From: an uncultured Collinsella sp.
Lineage (GTDB): Bacteria; Actinomycetota; Coriobacteriia; Coriobacteriales; Coriobacteriaceae
NCBI GenBank assembly: GCA_900551975.1
Contig: URYA01000113.1
Coordinates: 1-5,516, forward strand
DNA: 5,516 bases
Direction of reading: 5' to 3'
Of the stretch, positions 1 to 5,516 are shown in pieces. A program made the translations under genes and the position numbers. Every line of letters begins with the position of its first letter. Within the stretch, counting starts at the first letter, position 1. The notes beneath the pieces are model-generated. The model worked only from the letters and a program-made list of their open reading frames with translations. It was not told where the DNA came from and made no database searches.

Positions 1-1115
1 CCCGACTCATCAACGGCAGCCACGTCATGCAGATGCCCGTACGCGCCCACGCCCTGGCCCTCGGGAATCTTCCACGCCCACGCGGCGTCGCCCGTCTGCA
101 CCAGCTCCACGCAGCCCTCGTCCACCTCGGGCTTAAGGTCCATAGCCGCAAACAGGCGCTCGGCACCGGCCAACGCGTTGAGCAAGAAGTTGCCGAGCTG
201 CGTAAACTGGTTGATGGGCATGGCGGCTTGGCGCACAAAGACCAGGTAGCTTGCAAGCGCACCCACGTCGGCCAGGCCCTTGATGCAGAGCATGCCGCCC
301 GCCACGGCGACGATGGCATAGTTGACGTAGCCAATCACGACGGTCATGGGCACCATGGAGTTGGCATAGCTCACGGCGGCGGTGCCGGTGCGGCGAAGCT
401 CGTCGTTGCGGCAGGTGAAGCCGGTGACATTCGCTGCCTCGCGGTTAAAGACCTTGATGACCTTTTGGCCCGAGACCATCTCTTCGATATATCCGTCCAG
501 GTCGCCAAGCGATGCCTGCTGGGCGGCAAAGAAGCGCTTAGAGCGCGCGCCCGAGTAGCGCGCATATAGCACAATGGCCGCATCGCACACGAGCGTGATA
601 ATCGTGAGCTGCCAGTTAAGGATGATGAGCATGGCCGTGGTGCCCACAACCTGAATGGCGGCCTGAATCACGTTGGCAAAGCTGTTGTTAAGCGCCTCGG
701 AGACGGTGTCGACATCGTTGGTGAAAAAGCTCATGATGTCGCCCGAGCGCGTGCTGTCAAAATAACTGAGCGGCAGCGTCTGGATGTGTGCGAACAGATC
801 GCGGCGAATATCGGACACCACGCGTTGGGCCGCGCGCACCATGATCTGCGAGTAGCCCAGGGCCGAAAGCACGCCCGCGGCGTAGATGATCGCCGTCAGG
901 ATGACCTGCTTGGCGAGCAGTTCCTCCCCGCCCGTGGCCAAACCGTTAACGATGGGGCGCACCATGTAGGTGCCGGCGAGGCTCGCGATGGCGGCGACGG
1001 AGGCGAGCACGCCCACCGCGAGCAACGAGAACTTGGCATGCCCCATGTAGGAGAGCAAGCGACGCACAGTGCGTTTGAGATCGGCCGGGCGTGCTTGGGC
1101 TGCGGTCTTAGGCAC
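1..1115 (-). CDS. ABC exporter half-transporter, membrane domain part (partial, C-terminal NBD outside window)
   Basis: This is the second subunit of a probable heterodimeric ABC exporter in the cell membrane. I translated 371 codons. The visible part is a type I exporter membrane domain: hydrophobic stretches near residues 29-50, 68-90, 147-185, 252-275 and 283-303, and the family hallmark LPLSYFDSTRSGDIMSFFTND at about 114-134 (key residues YFD, R123, G125, N133, D134). The AERLFAAMD linker follows at 318-326. The Walker A, signature and Walker B motifs are beyond the left edge, so ATPase competence cannot be judged. A WAWKIPEG segment at 346-353 marks an extended linker before the NBD, which I recall from related Clostridia and Coriobacteriia exporters. 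I prefer the GTG at 1115-1113 because the near-perfect Shine-Dalgarno at 1129-1121 sits 5 bases upstream; GTG at 1124-1122 is an alternative but would overlap that site. It overlaps the upstream ABC gene by 8 bases. Substrate unknown; drug or lipid-like compounds are typical. Confidence 0.93.
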   Translation of the reverse strand, partial: MPKTAAQARPADLKRTVRRLLSYMGHAKFSLLAVGVLASVAAIASLAGTYMVRPIVNGLATGGEELLAKQVILTAIIYAAGVLSALGYSQIMVRAAQRVVSDIRRDLFAHIQTLPLSYFDSTRSGDIMSFFTNDVDTVSEALNNSFANVIQAAIQVVGTTAMLIILNWQLTIITLVCDAAIVLYARYSGARSKRFFAAQQASLGDLDGYIEEMVSGQKVIKVFNREAANVTGFTCRNDELRRTGTAAVSYANSMVPMTVVIGYVNYAIVAVAGGMLCIKGLADVGALASYLVFVRQAAMPINQFTQLGNFLLNALAGAERLFAAMDLKPEVDEGCVELVQTGDAAWAWKIPEGQGVGAYGHLHDVAAVDES

Positions 1116-2937
1116 GGCGCTCACCCCCTTCCAAGGGTGATCCGCATGCGACGGAGGAAAACGGACCATTCGCGCAGCCATCGTCGCTGCCGTCGCCGGC
1201 GTCCGCGTTCCCCGCAAACTCCATCTGCGAGGCATAAATCTCCTGGTATATGTTGTCGCCCGCTAGCAGTTCCTCGTGCGTGCCCACGCCGTGGACACGA
1301 CCGTCGTCCAATACCACAATGTGATCGGCATCCATGACACTCGCGATGCGCTGGGCGATGATGAGCACGGTCATATCGGAAATCCGGGCGATGTGCTCGC
1401 GAATCTTAGCGTCGGTCGCCATATCGACCGCGCTGGTGGAGTCATCAAAAATGAGCACGCGCGGATGCTTGAGCAGCGTGCGCGCGATGCACAGGCGTTG
1501 CTTCTGGCCACCCGAGACACCGGCGCCGCCTTGGCCCAACTCGCCGTCCAGCCCGCCGATGCGATCAAGGAACTCGTCCACGCACGCTGCGCGGCAAGCC
1601 GCGAGGAGCTCATCGTCCGACGCCTGCGGATTGCCCCACTGCAGGTTCTCGCGCACGGTGCCTGTGAACAACACGTTCTTTTGCAGCACAATGCCCACGG
1701 CGTCGCGCAAGGCGACCAGGTCGTAGTCGCGCACGTCGTGTCCACCCACAAGCACGGCGCCCTCGGTGGCGTCGTACAGGCGCGCAATCAGCTGCACAAG
1801 CGAGCTCTTGCCCGAACCCGTGCCGCCGAGGATGCCCACCGTCGAGCCGCTCTCGATGCGAAGGTCGATATGCTCGAGCACATCCTCGGCTGCATCCGCG
1901 CGGTATTTAAAGGAAACGTCGCGAAACTCGATACTGCCGTCCGCTGGCGCCGCAGTCGCGAGGTCTCCCGCAGGGTTGGCGATAAAGGGCTCCTCATCGA
2001 GCACCTCTGCGATACGGCCCACACTCGTGAGAGCGCGCGTGAGCAGCAAAAACACGTTGGAAATCATCATGAGCGAGTTCATGATCAGCAGCACGTAGCT
2101 CATAAAGCCCGTGAGCGAGCCCACGCCCAGCTTGCCGGCGAGAATCATGCGGCCGCCAATCCACAGGATAGAGAGCGCAGCCACGTACATCGACAGCTGA
2201 AACACCGGCAGGTTGAGCACCGCGCTGCCAAAGGTCTTTGTCGCCGTGCCGGCGAGCTCGGTATTGACGGTGTCGAACTTGGCCTCCTCGTGCTCGGTAC
2301 GAACGTAGGCCTTGACGGCACGCACGGCGGTGAGGTCCTCCTGTACCACGCCGTTGAGGTGGTCCATCGAGGTCTGGAGTTGGCGGTAGAGCGGACTGAC
2401 GCGATAGGTGATGACGCCCAGTACGATTGCCAGCACAGGCAAAATGATCGCAAAGACGGTGGCGAGCGGGCGCGACAGCATCAGCGCGTAGATAAGGCCG
2501 ACGATAAGCGTCACCGGGCCGCGCACCATAGGGCGAAAGCCGTTGCCCACAGCATTTTGGATAACGGTGATGTCCGTGGTCATGCGGGTGACGAGCGAGC
2601 TGGCGTCGTAGTTGTCCAGGTTACCAAAAGCGAGCGTCTGAATCTTTTTGTACTCGGCCTCGCGCAGGTTAGCGCCTAGGCCCGAGGCAACGCGGGCGGA
2701 CGTGTGTGCATAACCCAAGCCCAGTACCAGCGAAAGCGCAGCGCACACCAACATGTACGACCCCTGCAGCAGCATGTAGTTGATATCACCCGCAGGCACG
2801 CCCACATCGATGATGTTGGCCATGATGACCGGGATAAACAGCTCGAGCACCGTCTCGACCGACACAAAGAACACGCCGAGAATGGCATCGCGACGGTATG
2901 CCCCTAGATAGGAAAACAGTATTTTGAGATTGCGCAC
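1108..2937 (-). CDS. ABC exporter half-transporter with fused ATPase, degenerate-site subunit of a heterodimer
   Basis: A complete 609-residue membrane-domain plus ATPase fusion, normal length for the family. Hydrophobic helices lie near residues 17-41, 56-76, 138-178, 247-265 and 276-299. The ATPase domain starts near 335: Walker A GGTGSGKSS (371-379, K377), Q-loop Q419, signature VSGGQKQR (474-481), Walker B VLIFDDS (494-500) and D-loop SAVD (502-505). The usual catalytic Glu after Walker B is Asp (D499) and the switch-loop His is Gln (Q529, in AQRIAS). These two changes together are known from the degenerate-site half of heterodimeric exporters such as TM287/288 and BmrC/BmrD. The adjoining downstream gene would supply the other half. 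The start is GTG: an in-frame TGA lies three codons upstream (2944-2946), so no longer form is possible; GGGGG at 2952-2948 is a fair Shine-Dalgarno 10 bases away. An acidic, low-complexity tail (about 575-609) follows the ATPase domain. Export of drugs or other amphipathic compounds is likely; the substrate cannot be read from sequence. Confidence 0.96.
   Translation of the reverse strand: MRNLKILFSYLGAYRRDAILGVFFVSVETVLELFIPVIMANIIDVGVPAGDINYMLLQGSYMLVCAALSLVLGLGYAHTSARVASGLGANLREAEYKKIQTLAFGNLDNYDASSLVTRMTTDITVIQNAVGNGFRPMVRGPVTLIVGLIYALMLSRPLATVFAIILPVLAIVLGVITYRVSPLYRQLQTSMDHLNGVVQEDLTAVRAVKAYVRTEHEEAKFDTVNTELAGTATKTFGSAVLNLPVFQLSMYVAALSILWIGGRMILAGKLGVGSLTGFMSYVLLIMNSLMMISNVFLLLTRALTSVGRIAEVLDEEPFIANPAGDLATAAPADGSIEFRDVSFKYRADAAEDVLEHIDLRIESGSTVGILGGTGSGKSSLVQLIARLYDATEGAVLVGGHDVRDYDLVALRDAVGIVLQKNVLFTGTVRENLQWGNPQASDDELLAACRAACVDEFLDRIGGLDGELGQGGAGVSGGQKQRLCIARTLLKHPRVLIFDDSTSAVDMATDAKIREHIARISDMTVLIIAQRIASVMDADHIVVLDDGRVHGVGTHEELLAGDNIYQEIYASQMEFAGNADAGDGSDDGCANGPFSSVACGSPLEGGERRA
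1121..1129 (-). promoter_or_regulatory. Ribosome binding site of the second ABC subunit, inside the upstream gene
   Basis: On the minus strand this reads AGGGGGTGA, one mismatch from the full anti-16S complement AGGAGGTGA, and lies 5 bases before the GTG at 1115. It decides the start choice. It is embedded in the final codons of the upstream ABC gene, and its 3' part (GGGTGA, plus 1121-1126) can pair with TCACCC (plus 1135-1140) across an 8-base loop. A ribosome finishing the upstream gene would open this hairpin, which suggests translational coupling. The coupling is inferred. Confidence 0.6.
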
Positions 2938-2978
2938 GCAGGTTCAACCCCCATCAAACGTTGTTCGCAAACGCACGT

Positions 2979-3006
2979 ATTATTGCGCGCCGAATAATGG
3001 TGTCAA
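2979..3006 (-). promoter_or_regulatory. Sigma-70-type promoter of the ABC pair with an internal inverted repeat
   Basis: On the minus strand a perfect -35 TTGACA (3006-3001) is followed after 16 bases by AATAAT (2984-2979), 5 of 6 matches to TATAAT; an alternative TAATAC is two bases further on. This places transcription start roughly 35-40 bases before the GTG at 2937. The -10 hexamer is one arm of a perfect 6-bp inverted repeat, ATTATT (2979-2984) and AATAAT (2993-2998), separated by the G/C-only GCGCGCCG. A protein bound there would cover spacer and -10, so the repeat is a candidate repressor site. Promoter elements are seen; the operator role is inferred. Confidence 0.6.
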
Positions 3007-3089
3007 GTATTCCGAAATCGTTTTCTGCAAGGTTAGCGACGGCGGCGAGTTCTCGTGACGTGTGTCCATATTCACTCGGAATAATGGTG
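2992..3089. repeat. Two copies of an 11-bp motif in the divergent intergenic region
   Basis: GAATAATGGTG occurs in the same orientation at 2992-3002 and 3079-3089, 87 bp apart. The first copy covers the spacer and two bases of the -35 of the ABC promoter. The second is preceded after 5 bases by CCATATTC (3066-3073), which with GAATAATGG makes an imperfect dyad. The spacing is about eight helical turns, so two molecules of one regulator could sit on the same face of the DNA. The repeat is directly visible; a binding function is a guess. Confidence 0.45.
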
Positions 3090-3124
3090 CGCGCGATTTT
3101 TTCGCCCCACTGCCGACACAAACC

Positions 3125-3155
3125 TTGACTCTACAATCGTTGTAGGGTTTTCACT
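3125..3155 (+). promoter_or_regulatory. Probable MATE gene promoter with MerR-type long spacer and dyad
   Basis: A good -35, TTGACT (3125-3130), is followed by a 19-bp spacer and a weak -10, TTCACT (3150-3155). Centred in the spacer is an inverted repeat with 9-base arms ACTCTACAA (3128-3136) and TTGTAGGGT (3140-3148), one mismatch, 3-base centre TCG. Overlong 19-20 bp spacers carrying a dyad that starts in the -35 are the hallmark of promoters activated by MerR-family regulators (SoxR, ZntR and BmrR promoters, for example), which untwist the DNA when they sense a ligand. Transcription would start near 3162, giving a leader of about 35 bases before the MATE start. No MerR gene is in the window. 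A different dimeric regulator using the same dyad is possible. Confidence 0.6.
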
Positions 3156-3195
3156 ACACTGGTACGTAAACAAACCCAGCCAGAAAGCCTCGCCC

Positions 3196-4542
3196 ATGGA
3201 ACACGACCTCACACGCGGCAATGTCCTTAAGACCATCGCGGTCTTTGCCCTGCCCTATATGCTCTCGTACTTTTTGCAGATGCTCTACGGCATGGCCGAC
3301 CTGTACATGATGGGGCAGTTTAGCGGCGCTGCCGGCATCACCGCCGTGGCAAATGGCGCGCAGACGCTCTATATGATCACCGTGGCGCTCGTGGGCCTGG
3401 CCATGGGAACGACGGTTATCGTCGGCCACGCCGTGGGCTCGCGCCGCTTCGACCGCGCCGAGACCGCCATCGGCAACACCATCACGCTCTTTATGGGCGT
3501 CTCGGTGGTGCTGGCTGCTGTCCTGTTTGCATTGTGTCCGCAGGTTGTGGCGCTCATTGGCACGCCGCCCGAGGCGGTCGAAGGCACCGCCGCCTACCTG
3601 CGCATCTGCTTTATGGGCATTCCCTTTATCGCCGCATACAACATTCTTTCGGCCATCTTTCGCGGGCTGGGCGATTCGCGCTCGCCTATGTACGTGATCG
3701 GCGTGGCGTGCATCATCAACATCGCACTCGACTTTCTATTTATCGGCCACATGGGGCTCGGCCCCGTGGGTGCGGCGCTCGGCACGGTAACCGCCCAGAC
3801 GGCCAGCGTTGCCCTCGCGCTCGTGTGGCTCAAGAGCCGCCGCACGAACATCCACGTAAAGCGCAGCGACCTGCGCCCCCAGCCCGAGGTGCTCGGCAGC
3901 ATTCTTAAGATCGGCGTGCCCGTGGCCGTGCAGGACGGCTGCATCCAGGTGGCGTTTATGTTTATCACCGTCATCGCCAACCACCGTGGGCTCGTCGACG
4001 CCGCCGCCGTGGGCCTAGTCGAGAAGATGATCAGCTTTTTGTTCATTGTGCCGAGTTCCATGGGCGCCACCGTCAGCGCACTCACGGCGCAAAATGCCGG
4101 CGCGGGCAAGGGCGACCGCGCACGTCAGGTACTCAAGGACGCCATGACAATCTCGGTGGTGTACGGCTGCCTGATCACGGTGCTGATGTGGCTGGTGGCG
4201 CCAGCGTTTATTGGCTTTTTTGCCAAGGACGCTGCAGTAGTCGCCGCCGGTACCGGCTATATGCACAGTTATATTTTCGATGCAATCTTTGCCGGCATCC
4301 ACATTTGCTTTAGCGGCTTTTTCGCTGCATACGGCAAGAGCTACATCGGCTTTGCGCACAACGTGCTGGCCGTGGCGCTCATTCGCGTGCCGGGCGCGTG
4401 GCTGCTGTCGAACGCCTATTCCAACACGCTGTTTCCCATGGGCATCGCTTCGCCGTGCGGATCGATTTTGTCGGCGATCATCTGTGTTATAGCGTTTACC
4501 GCGCTCAACCGGCGCGGGGCTTTTGACAAGTTGGTGGCGTAG
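3196..4542 (+). CDS. MATE-family multidrug efflux protein (Na+ or H+ antiporter)
   Basis: A complete 448-residue integral membrane protein, the usual size for MATE transporters, with two homologous halves and about twelve hydrophobic helices. The first half begins in the typical way (RGNVLKTIAVFALPYMLSYF near 7-26) and contains the conserved SAIFRGLGDSRSPM (152-165) and NIALDFLFIGHMGLGPVGAA (175-194). The second half carries TAQNAGAGKGDRAR (297-310), the family's QN-GAG signature after the seventh to eighth helix. Such proteins expel cationic drugs, dyes or metabolites in exchange for Na+ or H+; the ion and substrate cannot be told here. The ATG at 3196 is chosen because it gives the expected N-terminus; the Shine-Dalgarno is weak (AGAAAG at 3182-3187, 8 bases upstream). 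Transcribed divergently from the ABC exporter and preceded by a MerR-type promoter, which suggests induction by a small molecule. I do not assign norM, mepA or dinF because the subgroup needs a phylogeny. Confidence 0.95.
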   Translation: MEHDLTRGNVLKTIAVFALPYMLSYFLQMLYGMADLYMMGQFSGAAGITAVANGAQTLYMITVALVGLAMGTTVIVGHAVGSRRFDRAETAIGNTITLFMGVSVVLAAVLFALCPQVVALIGTPPEAVEGTAAYLRICFMGIPFIAAYNILSAIFRGLGDSRSPMYVIGVACIINIALDFLFIGHMGLGPVGAALGTVTAQTASVALALVWLKSRRTNIHVKRSDLRPQPEVLGSILKIGVPVAVQDGCIQVAFMFITVIANHRGLVDAAAVGLVEKMISFLFIVPSSMGATVSALTAQNAGAGKGDRARQVLKDAMTISVVYGCLITVLMWLVAPAFIGFFAKDAAVVAAGTGYMHSYIFDAIFAGIHICFSGFFAAYGKSYIGFAHNVLAVALIRVPGAWLLSNAYSNTLFPMGIASPCGSILSAIICVIAFTALNRRGAFDKLVA

Positions 4543-4640
4543 CGGGGCGACGCGAAATCGCCCTCATCGACGATATCATCAGCGACGACCCGGCGACCTA
4601 CGTGACGCAGATCACGGTGCCGGTTGTTCCGGCAAAGTAA
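4543..4640 (+). pseudogene. Probable 3' remnant of a lost gene behind the MATE gene
   Basis: The frame ending at TAA 4638-4640 reads EIALIDDIISDDPATY (4554-4601) and then VTQITVPVVPAK up to the stop. It has no start codon: it is open only from 4527, after an in-frame TGA at 4524, and is not in the MATE frame. Third codon positions are almost all G or C, as in the real genes here, and the residue mix looks like a natural soluble protein C-terminus. The terminator hairpin starts two bases after the TAA, as expected for a genuine gene end. I infer a gene deleted except for its last ~30 codons. The pattern of an amphipathic helix followed by a short beta strand with VPVV recalls the ends of LacI-fold sugar-binding proteins or repressors, but this is a weak impression. 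Spurious coding appearance by chance remains possible. Confidence 0.45.
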
Positions 4641-4641
4641 G

Positions 4642-4677
4642 AACCTCCCGAAAGGCATCGTGCTTCCGGGAGGTTTT
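4642..4677. terminator. Rho-independent terminator between convergent MATE and ligA genes
   Basis: Perfect 9-bp arms AACCTCCCG (4642-4650) and CGGGAGGTT (4667-4675) enclose 16 bases in which GCA and TGC can pair further. On the plus strand the stem runs into TTTT (4674-4677) and CTAATTT, a good terminator for transcripts from the MATE side. On the minus strand the stem is followed by CTTACTTTG, a weaker U-rich run, so it may also end ligA transcription, whose stop is 21 bases before it. The plus-strand function is well supported, the bidirectional one less so. Confidence 0.85.
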
Positions 4678-4697
4678 CTAATTTGACTATCGATGTC

Positions 4698-5516
4698 CTA
4701 AGCCTGGGGCACCTCACCGGTAGCCAAGATCTGCTCGAGTGCGTCCTCATCCAGCACGGGCACACCCAGCTGCTCAGCCTTGGTGAGCTTGGAGCCCGCT
4801 TTGGGGCCGGCGACCAGATAGCTCGTCTTCTTTGACACGCTGCCCGAAACCTTAGCGCCGAGTACCTTGAGCGCCGCGCCAGCCTCGTCGCGGGTGCGGT
4901 TGACGAGCATGCCGGTGAGCACGAAGGTCAGACCCGCAAGCGGCTGTGCGTCGGCGAGCTCGCCCGCCACGCCAGCGTCGGCTGCGGCTTGCGCGTGCGC
5001 GGCGCCCAGGTCGACCTCGAGCGACAGGCCCGCCTGACGCAGGCGCTCCAGCACGGCAAGGTTCTCGGGCACGGCCAGGAACTGCTTAACGCTCGCCGCA
5101 ATCTTGGGACCGATGCCCTCGCACTCGGCGATGTCCTCTTCGCTCGCCAAGATAAGCTTGTCAATCGACAGGAATCGCTCGGCGATAACCTCGCCCACGC
5201 TCTTGCCCACGTGGCGGATACCCAGGGCAAACAGCACGCGACCGAGCGGCTGGCTCTTGGACTTGTTGAGCTCGGCGATGATTTTCTCGGCCGTCTTGTG
5301 GCCTACCGGAATGGGATCGCCCTTCTTGACGCCCTTTTTGCTGTTGGAGCTTGCATAGGTGCGGCCCGTGTCCAGCCCGGCGATGTCGTCAACCGTGAGC
5401 TGGTAGAAGTCTGCGACATCGTGGATCAGGCCGGCGGCGATCATCTTGTCGACAATCTCGTCGCCTAGGCCGTCGACGTCCATGCAGCCGCGGCTCACCC
5501 AGTGGAGCAGGCGCTC
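4698..5516 (-). CDS. ligA: NAD+-dependent DNA ligase LigA, C-terminal part (partial, N-terminus outside window)
   Basis: LigA seals nicks in duplex DNA during replication and repair using NAD+. The 272 visible residues begin (ERLLHWVSRG) at the point just after the fourth zinc-finger cysteine in known ligases; adenylation, OB-fold and zinc-finger regions lie past the right edge. Visible are the helix-hairpin-helix region, with MDVDGLGDEIVDKM (12-25), LGRVLFALGIRHVG (91-104) and CEGIGPKIAASV (132-143), and a C-terminal BRCT domain (about 193-272) with LTFVLTGMLVNRTRDEA and VSGSVSKKTSYLVAG. The GTG at 5498 is internal, since the frame is open and conserved to the edge. Compared with E. coli LigA there is an extra ~20-residue basic segment at about 49-71 (TGRTYASSNSKKGVKKG), between LDT and the following HhH helix, where actinobacterial ligases also have an extension. 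The gene ends with TAG and converges on the MATE gene with a terminator between them. Confidence 0.97.
   Translation of the reverse strand, partial: ERLLHWVSRGCMDVDGLGDEIVDKMIAAGLIHDVADFYQLTVDDIAGLDTGRTYASSNSKKGVKKGDPIPVGHKTAEKIIAELNKSKSQPLGRVLFALGIRHVGKSVGEVIAERFLSIDKLILASEEDIAECEGIGPKIAASVKQFLAVPENLAVLERLRQAGLSLEVDLGAAHAQAAADAGVAGELADAQPLAGLTFVLTGMLVNRTRDEAGAALKVLGAKVSGSVSKKTSYLVAGPKAGSKLTKAEQLGVPVLDEDALEQILATGEVPQA

Noticed and set aside
27..569. A 180-codon plus-strand open frame at the left end (also 786-1337)
   Set aside because: Both lie opposite the second ABC subunit or its junction with the first, have His/Arg-rich shadow composition and no ribosome binding site worth noting.
1122..1124. 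GTG at 1124-1122 as the start of the second ABC subunit
   Set aside because: It lies within the best Shine-Dalgarno match, leaving only a badly spaced GGAAGG for it. The GTG at 1115 has correct spacing.
1276..2679. A 467-codon open frame on the plus strand opposite the complete ABC gene
   Set aside because: It is very rich in H, R, A and D, has no recognisable motif or membrane pattern, and mirrors a gene with full ABC motifs. It is the antisense shadow expected in GC-rich DNA.
3131..3145. The CTACAA / TTGTAG dyad as a BlaI/CopY-type operator
   Set aside because: That family's core is usually TACA-N2-TGTA, whereas here TACA and TGTA are 5 bases apart. The location inside a 19-bp spacer fits a MerR-type site better.
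4543..4640. The orphan frame as a frameshifted C-terminal extension of the MATE protein
   Set aside because: The MATE protein already has a normal length and C-terminus at 448 residues, and the orphan frame looks like a soluble acidic segment and not a membrane protein end.
4989..5468. A 159-codon plus-strand open frame opposite ligA
   Set aside because: It is antisense to the conserved helix-hairpin-helix region of LigA and has no family features.
5496..5498. GTG at 5498 as the start of a short ligA-like gene
   Set aside because: The frame continues to the window edge with conserved LigA residues (ERLLHW), so this is an internal valine codon and the gene is simply cut by the window.
1..5516. 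An unknown multi-gene defence, mobile or CRISPR-type system
   Set aside because: All long genes belong to known families (ABC, MATE, LigA). There is no spaced repeat array, transposase, integrase, toxin-antitoxin pair or tRNA visible.

Overview
The window looks like a GC-rich bacterial chromosome (roughly 60% G+C, with strongly G/C-ending codons). I infer an actinobacterium of the Coriobacteriia, with a gut Collinsella-like organism as the best guess. This rests on codon style, GTG starts, and a DNA ligase whose helix-hairpin-helix region carries an insertion where actinobacterial ligases are also extended. The assignment is an inference; no ribosomal marker is present.

Layout from left to right. 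Positions 1-1115 (minus) hold the N-terminal, membrane-spanning part of an ABC exporter half-transporter; its nucleotide-binding domain lies beyond the left edge. It overlaps by 8 bases the end of a complete minus-strand half-transporter at 1108-2937 (609 aa). The complete subunit has the degenerate catalytic residues typical of one half of heterodimeric multidrug exporters, so the two genes very likely form one heterodimer, translated from one mRNA with coupled initiation. Positions 2938-3195 form a divergent intergenic region with a good minus-strand promoter for the ABC pair, an inverted repeat inside that promoter, a repeated 11-bp motif, and a plus-strand promoter with a 19-bp spacer and central dyad in the style of MerR-family regulated promoters. 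Positions 3196-4542 (plus) encode a complete MATE-family efflux protein (448 aa). Behind it, about 4543-4640 looks like the last ~30 codons of an otherwise missing gene, followed at once by a strong terminator hairpin (4642-4677). Positions 4698-5516 (minus) are the C-terminal part of NAD+-dependent DNA ligase LigA, which runs off the right edge and converges on the MATE gene.

Functionally, the left three genes are two divergently arranged efflux systems of different energetics (ATP-driven ABC heterodimer and ion-driven MATE) around a shared control region; ligA is an unrelated housekeeping neighbour. I see no mobile element, CRISPR array, RNA gene or obviously new multi-gene system. The most useful leads are the MerR-like promoter without a regulator gene in view, the operator-like repeats, and the orphan gene end behind the MATE gene.
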